Source of the DNA: Ophiosphaerella korrae
Lineage: Eukaryota; Ascomycota; Dothideomycetes; Pleosporales; Phaeosphaeriaceae
DNA length: 64,000 bases
Direction: 5' to 3'
Assembly (NCBI GenBank): GCA_028456385.1
Contig: JALNQF010000030.1
Span: forward strand, 275,607-339,606
Positions 27,697 through 38,111 of this stretch are shown here, in pieces (positions within the stretch are counted from its first letter, which is position 1; each line of letters opens with the position of its first letter). Under the pieces are notes generated by a model. It made no database searches, was not told where the DNA came from, and saw only the letters and a list, made by a program, of their open reading frames with translations. Made by a program: the position numbers and the translations under genes.

Positions 27697-28241
27697 CGTT
27701 TTAGGCAATCCATGATGCATATCTATATCACTATTAGACAGTGCAATTCCTCCTTAAAAGCTGAGTTCCTGAAAAAAAAGCTAATATACCTTGACGATAC
27801 GCCTTTTATGTACTTGTTGGCGTGTAGACTATTCCAGTCGTACATATCGTACATATACACGTGTGTATGCGGGGTTCGGCAAACCTTCCGCGTCTAACTT
27901 CCAGACTACGCTATGAGAGTCGCACTAGAATCATTAACAACGAGTGAATTTTCGACGGTGTATTGCATCGCCTCTTTTGTTCTATGTCAACATATATTAT
28001 GCACTCGTGGATAAATGCACTGCCAGGTTCAGGTACTCTGTTGATTTTATGAAGTAAAGGGTTTTTTTACTAAGGGTTTCGAGATCAGTCTGAGGGACGA
28101 GTCGACAAGGGATTGTAATAAATAATCATATGTCTACCACTGGAAGCAAAAGAGTCTGTATTGTTCTAGGTCTGATGTCAGCTTCTCCACCGCTTCCTAC
28201 ATGCATCATAACGAACAGCCTGAAAGCCTCTACAATACTGC
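27697..28241. promoter_or_regulatory. promoter region of the dehydrogenase gene
   Basis: About 545 bases upstream of the minus-strand dehydrogenase and downstream of the GH43 gene. At 27855-27866 there is a 12-base palindrome ATACACGTGTAT with an E-box core, directly followed by GCGGGG at 27867-27872, which fits the SYGGRG consensus of the carbon repressor CreA. The rest shows nothing recognisable. Confidence 0.45.
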
Positions 28242-29270
28242 TTATGATCCCCATTTTGCCCTCAAAGCACTGATCTGCGCTGCCGTAACCGGCAACACAC
28301 TCCCATGTCTCAAATTCTTCGGCCATGCACTATTATTGCTCGCGCTCCATTTCCCACTCTTCACATCCGAGGCCTCATACGGCTTGTATCCGTCCGCACC
28401 GTAGAAGTCTAGCAAAAGATGCGCTTTGCCTACAACCTGGTTATCCCAGTACACAGCGGGCCCCTCCACGCCGCTTGCGATGACGGCGTTCGTGCCCGCC
28501 GGCCGTGTCCACGTGCCAAAGATACCATTGGTGCTGACCTCCGTAAAGACAGTTTTGGCAGACTCGTCCTTCATGAAGCGCGCGTAAGCATTGTCACCTA
28601 GGGGCAAGAATTCTAGGTCAATAATGTTAGTTGGGCTTCTATTGATATAGTCCTGCGGGCTAGAAAATGTCTTGAAGTCTTTTGTGTAAGCGTAGCGGAT
28701 ACGGATTGCTGATGGCGAACCCGTGTGATTGGGGTCAGATGTAGGATAGAATTTTGAGGCCCAGTGCACGAAGTACTCCTTTTTAGCTTCATCCCAGATC
28801 GCACTGGGTGCCCATACCATGCCGGCTGTGGCGTCCTCAACACTGACTAGGCGTTCATTGGTCCAAGTCGTCAGGTCTGTACTTTCCCAGACGAAAATAC
28901 TGCGTGAGCCTTTGCGCTGGGCGGCATCCCAAGTTGTCTTTCCTATGTTGAGATCTGTGCCAATGATGTACCATTTCTTGCCAGCTTCGCTACCACTGCC
29001 GGGTATGATGGATGGGTCCCGTACTCCGACAGTGCCTTTGGTTGGATTGACGACTGGTTGTCCCTTGTTGAGGACAACCATAGAGTTTGCATTATTGCCG
29101 TTTGAGAGATAAAAATATACCGAGGGTTTATCTCCGAGGAAAAATACACCAAGATAGCCTGTGAGTGAAGGATCGGCACGTGGCAAGAGGCTGTAATCGC
29201 TGAAGTGAAAGGATTGGGTAGGGGATGCGAGAATGCTCGGCAAAAGAGCGACGAATGAGAAAAATCGCAT
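28242..29270 (-). CDS. secreted GH43-like arabinosidase/xylosidase
   Basis: A single exon of 342 residues. MRFFSFVALLPSILASPTQS is a signal peptide, so the upstream in-frame extension without ATG is not used. The five-bladed beta-propeller of GH43/GH62-type enzymes is suggested by the acidic triad: Asp85 in VRDPSIIPGSG (general base), Asp218 in NIIDLEF (pKa modulator) and Glu269 in VEGPAVYW (general acid). WAPSAIWDEAKKEYFVHW is a typical propeller strand motif. Such enzymes cut arabinofuranosyl or xylosyl links in arabinan or arabinoxylan outside the cell. The polyol dehydrogenase gene lies 545 bases downstream on the same strand, a sensible partner for pentose use. Exact subfamily and substrate are not decidable by eye. 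Confidence 0.88.
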   Translation of the reverse strand: MRFFSFVALLPSILASPTQSFHFSDYSLLPRADPSLTGYLGVFFLGDKPSVYFYLSNGNNANSMVVLNKGQPVVNPTKGTVGVRDPSIIPGSGSEAGKKWYIIGTDLNIGKTTWDAAQRKGSRSIFVWESTDLTTWTNERLVSVEDATAGMVWAPSAIWDEAKKEYFVHWASKFYPTSDPNHTGSPSAIRIRYAYTKDFKTFSSPQDYINRSPTNIIDLEFLPLGDNAYARFMKDESAKTVFTEVSTNGIFGTWTRPAGTNAVIASGVEGPAVYWDNQVVGKAHLLLDFYGADGYKPYEASDVKSGKWSASNNSAWPKNLRHGSVLPVTAAQISALRAKWGS

Positions 29271-29807
29271 ATTGACGGTGCTGGGGGTATGAGAGGAGCG
29301 CAGAACAATACTAAAGGTACCATTAGACCTTTCCGACGCTTTTAATATTCGTCCAGCCGTAACAGCCCGAATCCCGCGCCTCAGGCCATTTAGATCTATC
29401 GTCAACTTTAAAGGCACTATGTTCTTCTTTGGTGCACGTCGCCGGCGGCCCAATCAGTCTGAGGTAGGGAATTGTGGGGATAGTACCATTCCTCGCCTCG
29501 CGTGATACATATAGTGGCAGAAAGTGTGGGGTTATATTACGCTGCATGTGACGTTCTTACTATTCTTCCGGTATCACACAGGGGTGGTCGGTACTTATTT
29601 TGAACGACCGGAATTTCGGGAGAAAATCGATGCGAATGCTTCAAAAGGTATAGCACCCGCTAAAAGTGTGGATGCCTTGCGAATATGATGTTGGTTAAGG
29701 AAGAGCAATTGTGGTTAGCGTTAGTGAGAGCAAGTCTCGATTAATATCATTGTACAAAATAAAACGCATCCTGCCTGACGACCTCAAACAAGATCTTAGA
29801 CCATATC
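29271..29807. other. intergenic, GH43 promoter side
   Basis: This region contains the presumed promoter of the GH43 gene and the 3' end of the Yju2 gene. A GTGGGG at 29526-29531 fits the loose CreA consensus but could be chance. Confidence 0.4.
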
Positions 29808-30671
29808 TCAGTCGTCATCGCTATCGTAGCCTGCAACAAGCATGCCAGAAAGCTTCGAGGTCGGTGCTGGTACCTTGGCAGGCGGGGCAGCGGCCGGGAC
29901 CACAGCCTTCTTCTTGATACCCAGAGCTGCGCTGAAGTTCTTCTTTTCCTTCGTCTTCTTATTAAACGCATTGGCTGTGGGCACCTCTATCGGTATATCC
30001 ATCATGTCCTCTTCAATTACTTCTTCACTAAGATCTGGCATGCTCCGATTCGCAAATGCCTGCTTTGCAGCCTCTTCATCCTCCTCTTCTTGCCGCCTTC
30101 GTCGATCGTCTGCTGGGTCAGGCTCAATATGTGTCTCAACACCGTCCCGGTCTGCTTTTTCTATCCGTGCATTTCTGGATCTGATTTCATCGAGAGCGTC
30201 CGCAATAGCCATTTCCGTCTTAGCATCCAAAACCTTAGTCTCGAGCTCCTGCATCGTATCTCGCTCTGCCTCCTCTTTCTCTATTCTATCCAAACGCTCC
30301 TCCTCAGTCTCTTCAGCCAGTTTTGCCTCTCTCCAAGGCTCAAAGTTTCTCTTTGCGCCACGCTCGGACTCGTAGTCCATGTTCTTTGGGTCTGTCTTGA
30401 AAGTGATTTCGCCAGAGCATCGCGTGCACCGGACGTAGAAGCGAAATATGGCGATGTTGTAGTACTTCTCTTCCGTGGTCTCTTTCCGCGCATTGAATTT
30501 GCGGCCTTTATAAATGAATTCGCCGCAGTGTGTGCACTTCATTGAGAAAGGAGCCATGAGGCGGACGGTTTGCAGTTTTGGACCGGCATTCTTAGGACCT
30601 CGTTGACGGGTGATTTTCGATGGGTCGAAGTCCGGTGGATAGTACTTCGTAAGCACTTTTCGTTCAGACAT
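29808..30671 (-). CDS. YJU2: splicing factor Yju2/CWC16 (CCDC94)
   Basis: A single exon of 287 residues beginning MSERKVLTKYYPPDFDPSKI, the family's conserved start. Yju2 joins the Prp19-associated spliceosome and promotes the first transesterification step of pre-mRNA splicing. Four cysteines in two CxxC pairs (Cys46/Cys49 in KCTHCGEF and Cys82/Cys85 in RCTRCSGE) form the zinc site. YKGRKFNARKE and TFKTDPKNMDYE are hallmark segments. A long charged coiled coil follows (about 110-215), and the end is a Lys/Ala/Pro-rich tail finishing in acidic GYDSDDD. The gene is divergent from the APC6 gene, with 429 bases between starts. Confidence 0.96.
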   Translation of the reverse strand: MSERKVLTKYYPPDFDPSKITRQRGPKNAGPKLQTVRLMAPFSMKCTHCGEFIYKGRKFNARKETTEEKYYNIAIFRFYVRCTRCSGEITFKTDPKNMDYESERGAKRNFEPWREAKLAEETEEERLDRIEKEEAERDTMQELETKVLDAKTEMAIADALDEIRSRNARIEKADRDGVETHIEPDPADDRRRRQEEEDEEAAKQAFANRSMPDLSEEVIEEDMMDIPIEVPTANAFNKKTKEKKNFSAALGIKKKAVVPAAAPPAKVPAPTSKLSGMLVAGYDSDDD

Positions 30672-31100
30672 GGTGGCAGTGGACTATCTCGCGTGCGTAT
30701 CGAGTGTAGGGGTCAGGGTCGATGGCTGATGTGGTGCTACGCCGATTTTGGATAGATTTAGATAGTTGTAAAGCCAGGCATAGAGTAAAGTGAGAGAGAA
30801 TCTGCCGCGACGACTATTTAGTGAGGTTAGTGCCGGAGCAGAGCGACTGGCCGCGCCGAACTTTGGAGGCGCCAAGCAATTAGCCTGGCTGCTTAGGTAA
30901 GACAATTTCCTGCGTCACCCCGCATAACGCTGCTGCTACCACTCACATGCTCGCGCGTGGCAGGCGCGACTGGTCAACACGGAAACAGCAACATAGAAGG
31001 CACTAGCAACCGCGGCCACCCCCAACAACAACAATAACAACAAGCCCTGATATTCCCAAGAGACATACCTACACACTTCCTAGCCCATGATAGTACAACT
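30672..31100. promoter_or_regulatory. divergent promoter region, YJU2 / APC6
   Basis: The 429 bases lie between two divergent housekeeping starts. The part near APC6 is rich in CAA/ACA repeats (about 31020-31045), typical of a fungal leader. No specific site is recognised. Confidence 0.5.
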
Positions 31101-33051
31101 ATGGAAAAACATCTTCGCGACTGGCGGCAAGAGGCCCTGAATCGTCACCAGTACGACTCAGCCATATTTGTTGCAGACAAATTGCTAGCGCTGACAAGTG
31201 CGCGGCCCGTATCCTCTATTTTTGCTGCGCTGATAGTCTAGCATAGACGATGATAACGATGTGTTTTGGCTAGCACAAGCCCATTTCAGCACTGGCAACT
31301 ACAGTCGCACACAATCGCTCCTTGCCCGCGGAAACCTCACCGAGCGCAACCCTCAATGTCGATACCTCGCTGCGCACTGCTCTATAAAGCTGGGGAAGAT
31401 TGACGATGCGTTGCAGATGTTGGGCGACAAGAACCCTACCCATTTGATCTCTGCGCCTGGCAGTGCCCGGCAGAAATTGCGCCATGTCGATGTTAATACT
31501 CGAGCAGGCGCACGGCATAACAAGGGCACCACGCGCAACGAGCGGTTACCCACTAGCGAGGAACGTGACCGCGAGGATATCACCAACATCAAATCGGAAG
31601 CAGGCATGTGTTATTTGCGCGGCGTATGCTTTGCGAAGCAAAACTCGTTTGATCGGGCCAAGGAATGCTACAAGACTGCGGTGCAGATTGATGTGCAGTG
31701 CTTTGAGGCTTTTGATGCTTTGATGACCAACTCCCTCATGTCACCTGAAGAAGAGTGGAAATTCCTCGATTCACTCGACTTCGACACTATAAACGTCGCT
31801 AACAACCCCTCGCTTTCACAAGAAGCCGCCCAGTTCACCAAAACGCTTTACACTACACGCTTATCAAAATATACAAAGCCAGAAGAGTTCGCCAGCGCAA
31901 CAGAGACACTCAGCACTCACTACAATCTAGCTAATAATCCAGATATTCTTCTCGCAAAAGCAGATCTAATGTTCACCCATTGCCGCTTCCGGGACGCCCT
32001 CGTCCTCACCTCTTCCGTCCTCGAGAACGATAAGTACAACTTCAACGTCATGCCAGTACACCTCGCCTGCCTCCATGAACTCGGTCAAACGAATGCCCTG
32101 TTTCTCCTCGCACACGAACTCGCAGACTCCAATCCGCAAGAACCATGCGCATGGCTTGCCGTCGGCGTTTACTATCTCTCCATTGGACGCATTGCGGAGG
32201 CACGCCGCTACTTTTCTAAGGCTTCCATGATGGACCCACATTTCGGACCAGCATGGATAGGATTTGCGCACACATTTGCTGCCGAAGGCGAGCACGATCA
32301 GGCAATATCTGCATACTCCACGGCTGCTCGGTTGTTCCAGGGTACACACCTCCCACAGCTCTTCCTTGGTATGCAAAACCTCCAGCTGAATAATCTCTCT
32401 CTTGCGCGAGAATATCTGAGAACGGCATATGACCTCTGCGAAACCGATCCTCTGCTTCTTAACGAGTTAGGTGTCGTCTATTTCAACGAAAGCCATCTCC
32501 TTGAGGCCATCCAATTCTTCCGTCGCGCACTACAATTCTCTGAACAAAACGAAGCTGAACCAGATGCCATGCTATCCACACGGATCAATCTCGCTCATGC
32601 ATTACGGAGACATCAACAGCTTGATGAAGCGCTCGTCACGTTTGAAGAAGTGCTACGCCACGGCGTAAAAGACCCCGGCGTCTTCGCGGCTAAAGGCCTT
32701 GTCCTCATGGAAATGGGACGATTCTGGGATGCCGTCGTCGTACTGCACGAAGCACTTGCCGTGTCGCCACAGGATCCCATGGCAACCGATTTACTTAATC
32801 GCGCGCTCGATGCCAGCGGCGATGCAACGACAAGAATTCAAGGCGGATTGACAACGGAGATGTTAGCGGACAGCAAAGATGACGAGGACATTGAAGAGCT
32901 AGATCGCAGAATGAACGGCCGCTTGAGAGAAATCGAACAGAATCGCGTTGCGGGCAGGAGAGGACGCAGACGACGACATGCTCAGGGTCTGGCGGCCGAG
33001 GATCTGAGTCAACTTGGAGAGAGCATGGTTGTAGATTCTGATGAGGGATAG
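31101..33051 (+). CDS. APC6: anaphase-promoting complex TPR subunit Apc6/Cdc16/Cut9
   Basis: Exons 31101-31197 and 31247-33051 join (phase 1, 49-nt intron) to 633 residues. The protein is a TPR scaffold subunit of the APC/C ubiquitin ligase, needed for the metaphase-anaphase transition. It starts MEKHLRDWRQEALNRHQYDS and continues over the junction into NDDNDVFWLAQAHFSTGNY, matching the Cut9 N-terminus. Tandem TPR motifs fill most of the chain, for example CYLRGVCFAKQNSFDRAKEC, AWLAVGVYYLSIGRIAEARR, AWIGFAHTFAAEGEHDQAIS and LLNELGVVYFNESHLLEAIQ. The C-terminus has a basic stretch (RRGRRRRH) and an acidic end. A Lys/Arg-rich loop around residues 110-150 interrupts the early TPRs, as is common in fungal versions. 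It is the last intact gene before the RIP block. Confidence 0.94.
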
Positions 33052-33696
33052 TATCCACGACAAGGAGGCTGGGGATGGACCAGAGAGTGATTTTTCTATG
33101 GACCTTTTCATCTCCGGCGTGTAAAAGTCCACATGTGTTTTATTTATTTTCTGGATAGTAGCATAGCGGGGCGCTAGAGGATGGTAAAAGGAGGATGGCA
33201 TGGCTTCTTCTTAGCATGGCGTCGATTTTGAATCTTTGATACATTCGGATAGTGTTTTATTATTACATACAAATGGGATGATGAATATAATTCTATTAAA
33301 CTAACCTGCATCCACGCGTAACAGAACAACCGCTGTGGCGGAACAAACTATAGGTACTTTGACTTCAAAGCAATAGAACTTCTCCCCACATCCTGAATTT
33401 GACCATACTTAACCTAAGTTAGATTCTAATACTACTTCTTTGGTACTATAATGCCACTTACTAAAAAGTTATACTTATATTAAAGCATGAAAATATAATT
33501 TAGAAAGAGCCTTCTATAACCTCAACTTTCTTAATTTTGGAGAACCCTACGACACTACTAAGCAGTAATAATTAGCTGTAAGGCTGCAAGGCGCGCTTAA
33601 TTTATATAGGGTCGCTACCCTGATTGGTATGGGATTATAATATAATTGCAGCGCAATCTAATAAAATAAGGTTGTAGCTGCCAGGCCTATGGCTGT
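33052..33696. other. AT-rich gene-free transition
   Basis: After the APC6 3' end the sequence becomes AT-rich with no open frame and no repeat recognised within this window. It may hold unlabelled, decayed repeat fragments. Confidence 0.4.
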
Positions 33697-33701
33697 ATAA
33701 A

Positions 33702-33978
33702 TGTTACGATCCTGAACGGCACACGGGCGCTAAGAAGGAACGCCATTGGACAGAGGTGATGAGGCGCAGCCTATCACGTGACCGATCCAAGCTGGATCGC
33801 CCTACAAGCATATATATATAGGAACAGCGATGAGCCCTTCTAGCTCATTCTGTTCAAAGCCTCCTACCAAAGATTACGATTCTAGTTCACAAAGACAAGC
33901 ACCCTTATTGAATCGCTCTTCTCACGAATACCAACCGCTTGCCCTTGAGACTGCTCGCCTAGTTCCAAGGCCATAACA
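33702..33978 (+). repeat. solo LTR, 277 bp, with perfect TSD
   Basis: The unit begins TGTTACG and ends CATAACA, giving TGTTA/TAACA inverted ends. It is flanked on both sides by ATAAA (33697-33701 and 33979-33983), so it is a complete LTR left by recombination. A TATA tract (about 33809-33822) sits in front of GGAACAGCGATGAG, as expected for an LTR promoter. CA and TG dinucleotides are abundant, so RIP has not visibly acted here. Confidence 0.85.
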
Positions 33979-33983
33979 ATAAA

Positions 33984-34624
33984 GTCCAAGTAAGCAGGCC
34001 GACCAAAGCTCTACAGCCTTATAATCAAACTCGGCTATCTCTCTGGCGGTCCGTCAACCAGCTCACCTCTTGTAGATTCGCCACTTCACAACCCATAGCT
34101 AGAGCGGATTAGCCATCCTCCCTGCTAGCGGTAGCAACATTAAGTACTACACCTTCAAGATACTATTCGATGTTACTAGATAAACAATCGTATGCAGCCA
34201 CGTGTACTAGTTCTTGCACCTCGGCCTCGTGGCAGCCGCCCGCCCCGCCAACCTACCTCACCTTGTCTTTACAGTATTCATTTTATACCATCATTAGCCT
34301 GTGTGGCTGCATATCAAATATTTTACCATTCTTCCCCATGACTTGCGCTGCCTAGGTCCACGAAACCCCTTTCCCTATGCGCCTGCTGCGAATTGAAGCG
34401 GACGGCGCTTTCAGCCTGGGCGAATATGTGGGAAGAGTTATCTGTTAAGACCTTGGAACCGGGTAAGGGTAACGAGGGCAAGTAGGCTTCTGTGAGACGG
34501 GCGAGGTCAATGAACAAGATGGTTACTTGGCTTGATTAACGGTCGGCTCTTATCGGAGTATCACGAGGTATGTGAGTATCAATGGGTAGATAAGAATCTG
34601 ATTGAAGTATCGGTCGTAATGCTC
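33984..34624. other. gene-free segment between two LTRs
   Basis: Normal composition. Short frames only, with no recognisable domain. It would be the flank into which element X inserted. Confidence 0.4.
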
Positions 34625-34885
34625 TGTTAGGATAAGAGGTAAAGAAGAGATTGAACACGATGGTCTATGAAGGTCTATCGACGTTCCTATATACTTGCTA
34701 TCTAGCGTTTATTCCCGAGCGCTTACTCTAGAGCGTTCGCTCTAGAGCGCTTATTCTAGAGTGTTTACTCTAGAGCGTTCGCTCTAGAGCGTTTACTACT
34801 AAATAGTTACGTGTTCTACTGCGCTGTATTGCCTAGCCTAATTGCGTGCGATACAACAGCTTTCCTGCCGCTTAGTATTGTAACA
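34625..34885 (-). repeat. 3' LTR of element X
   Basis: Read on the minus strand it begins TGTTACAATACTAAGC and ends CCTAACA; on the plus strand it runs TGTTAGG to GTAACA. A purine tract of the minus strand (rc of 34886-34901, AGAAAGGGGGATAG) abuts it, exactly as a polypurine tract abuts a 3' LTR. It contains several TCTAGAGCG inverted units (about 34720-34800) and a TATATAGGAAC promoter motif like that of the solo LTR. It keeps CA, TG and CG dinucleotides, unlike the DNA right of 34885. Confidence 0.8.
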
Positions 34886-37833
34886 CTATCCCCCTTTCTT
34901 CTACTAGGTCTATCCTTAGGCCTAGGCCTCTATTAGCTAGATCTAGCTTATAAGTAGTTTACCCTACCTTCTAGTTAAAAACTATCCTACTATAATATTG
35001 CCTCCCTTGTAGTCTTGTAGACTTTGTCTCTTATTAGAAATCCTTACTATAAACTATATTTCTAAAACACCTTATTTATATTATTCTTTCTTAGGTATTT
35101 TTTATTTTATTATACTAGATTCTACTTTAAAGTGTACTAAGTATACTTGTATAGAGTATCCCTATATTAGTATAACCTAAGAGTCTCTTAATTAAACTTA
35201 TAAAGAGTTCTATAAAAAAGTTAATAATAATAAAAAACTTCTTACTATTATTATTACTTATTTACTATATAATAAGAAAATATTAAAATCTACTAAAGAG
35301 CGTACTTATTATAAAGCCTTATACCTAGCGTTAGAGTTAGAGTAAGAAGGTAATTAGGTTTTAGTATAGGTTCTTAACTATTCTACTACTACTATTAATA
35401 TTACCTTTTCTCTTACTATCTAGTCTACTATTAGCTTATTAGATAAGTTTATTATAACTAAGGGCACTTTATAGGCTCTATATAGTTAGGTTTATTATAG
35501 AACTTTCTTTTACTAATATATCTATTATATCTTAGCTATAGCTTTATATATCTTATATATCCTAGTATATTATACTTACTTCTTACTTTCTTAAGTATCT
35601 ACTAATAATTCTATAGATTAGCTTTAGGTTCTTATATATTTTTACTCGCTAAGTAGCCTTTCTATTTTACTAGCTACTCTTAGAGAAACTATATACTTTA
35701 GAAGGCGTTATATTTTATTTTTTAATATCTTTATAGGTCTTTAACTTTAAACTTATTATCTTCCTCTTTCTAATATTAGAATTATTACTATACTAGTATT
35801 TTTAGCTTAGCTAGTTCTAGTAGGCTTATATAGAACTTAGAGTATACCTTAGTATCTTTAGGTAGTTCTAGTGTTTTTATTACTAGCTTATTATCTTTCT
35901 TAACTAAAACTAGTCTAACCTTAATATAGTCTAGTCTTTTACTAGGTTACTTTATTTATAGATTCTTTATATAAAGATACGCTTTATTTCTTTCTTTTAG
36001 CTAAAGTACTATTTTTTATTTTTAATTAATATATAAAATACTTTATTTTTAAGCTTCTTTTAGTTTTTATCTTATTTTATTATAGAGTTCTTATATATTT
36101 TCTACTCTAACTAATACTACTTCTATCTTAGGTTCTAGTAGTATTCTCTTAAATAAATTAGAGTATATCTTATAGTTTATAAAATATAGTATTTTACCTA
36201 TTACTTTAGCGTACTTATTATTATATACTAATTGTACTATAAGTAATAGTAATACCTAATTATTCTACTTCTAATTACTATAAATCCTTAGGTATATCTT
36301 TAATATCTTATTAGTCTATTCTATCTATCTATTTATCTATAGATAATAGGCTATTAATAGCTTTCTTTTTATCTCTATTACTATAAGTAGCGTTATCTAG
36401 TAATTAGATATAAAAAGCTTATCTCTATCGCTAATAATACTTTTTAGTATCTTGTATCTTTATATTAGTATATCTAGTAGTACGTGTCTTAGCTAATTTA
36501 CTATATAGTTACTTTAGAATTTCTTTATCTTAGCGTATTTTATAAATTAGTCTATAATTACTATTATTATATTATATCTTATTCTTATTACTAGGTCTTT
36601 TAATGTTAGTAGTCCTATAATAAAGTCTATTATAATATCTATCTATAGTTTTTCTAGTATCTTAATTACTTATATTTCTTTATAGAGTATATATATATTA
36701 TACTTATTTTTTTAGTAATTTATATATTCTTTAATAAACTATATTACTTTCTCTTTTATTTTACTAAATCTATAGTTTCTCTAAATTAGTTTTATAGTTT
36801 ATATAATCTTTAGGTAGTTATATACTAGATTATTATAGTATTATTATATAATTACTTTTTATAATTCTTCTAGAACTTTGTTTATAATCTTAACTAGGTT
36901 ATTAATTTTTTACTCCTTTACTAGTTATATATTTAGTACTAGGTATTTTTATCTATTATCTTAGAGTATAGCTTCTTCTACTACTTATCTTTTTCCTATA
37001 ATATTATATCTTTAGCTAAGCGTATCTACTTAGCTATTTTTCTTACTTAGTACGTACTAGATCTTAAATTTATACTATCCTAGTAGTTTTAACTATTATA
37101 TCTACTTATCTTTTAACTTCTTACTTATTATAAAGTATATTAGGTTCTTATAATCTATTTTAATAATTACTTCTATTACGCTTTTAGTATATACTCTCTA
37201 ATATTTAAGTATATTAACTATTATAAGTAGCTCTTTATTATATATATTATATCTTTCTTCTTACTCTATAAACTTCCCTAAATAGTATATAATTAGATAC
37301 TATTTCTCTTTATACTCCTATAGCGCTATTACTCTATAAGCTAGATTAGATATATTAGTTTTAATAACTAAAGTCTTATTACTATAAAATTACTTTAGAA
37401 CTAGTAGTATAATATAGGCTTACTTAAGTTCTTTATAAGCTTGTTTTTACTCTACTCTTTATTCTTATATTGTATTTTTTCTTATAAGCTTTATAAGTAG
37501 TAGTACCTTCTTTAAAAATCTTTCTATAAAGTATTAGTTAAAGTTAATAAATCTTAGGAATAATTATATATCTTTAACTATCTTAGGTTCCTTTTATTCT
37601 TCTACTACTTTAATCTTTTCTTAGCTTATCTTAACTTTATTAATACTTATTATATATCTTAAAAACTTTACTTCTATCTTATACTATTTATACTTCTCTA
37701 GCTTTAGTTATAGGTTGTATTAGTCTAAGTACTATAGTACTATTATTACTTACTCTACGTACTTACTTTCTTCTTTAGAATATATTAGTATATTATCTAG
37801 GTAAGCTATAATAAACTTATCTAAGTATTCTTA
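34886..37833 (-). mobile_element. element X (Ty3/gypsy), 3' part, RIP-degraded
   Basis: This is the internal region of a minus-strand LTR element, heavily TA-converted. Near its right end (about 37779-37833) the minus strand reads EYLDKFIIAYLDNILIYS, the reverse-transcriptase YxDD region with D changed to N. The remainder should hold RNase H and integrase, unreadable apart from fragments. Its reverse transcriptase is cut at 37833 by element Y and resumes at 53343. The target duplication on this side would be TGCTC (34620-34624); the partner lies outside the window. Confidence 0.75.
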
Positions 37834-38111
37834 TATAACAAGGGTTCGTTAAATACTTAAGACTTTTGTAAACTCTAGTATAAGTTAGAGGCAAGGCTAA
37901 TATACTAAAGATTATAATATTATATAGTTATAATCTAAAGTAAGGCTAGTACGCTATATAGGCGTATAAAAGGCTTAATACTTATAAAGAGAGTAAAGTA
38001 AGTATTATTCTCTCTTAGATACTAGTAGTACTATTAAATACTATCTATTATCCCTTTACTATCTCCTATAGCCTATAGTAAGTACTATTATCTTCTAGCT
38101 ACCTCTTAATA
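37834..38111 (+). repeat. 5' LTR of Y
   Basis: The LTR begins TATAACAAGGG (from TGTAACA...) and ends CTCTTAATA (from ...TTAACA). It is the same length as the right copy and is nearly identical along its whole extent. Confidence 0.85.

Noticed and set aside
29842..30545. Ser-rich plus-strand frames opposite the YJU2 gene
   Set aside because: Complement of the Glu/Lys/Arg-rich coiled coil of Yju2; no independent evidence.
33984..34624. Internal region of a retroelement attached to the solo LTR
   Set aside because: The LTR has matching ATAAA on both sides, so whatever follows 33983 is flank; no primer-binding site or gag frame is seen.
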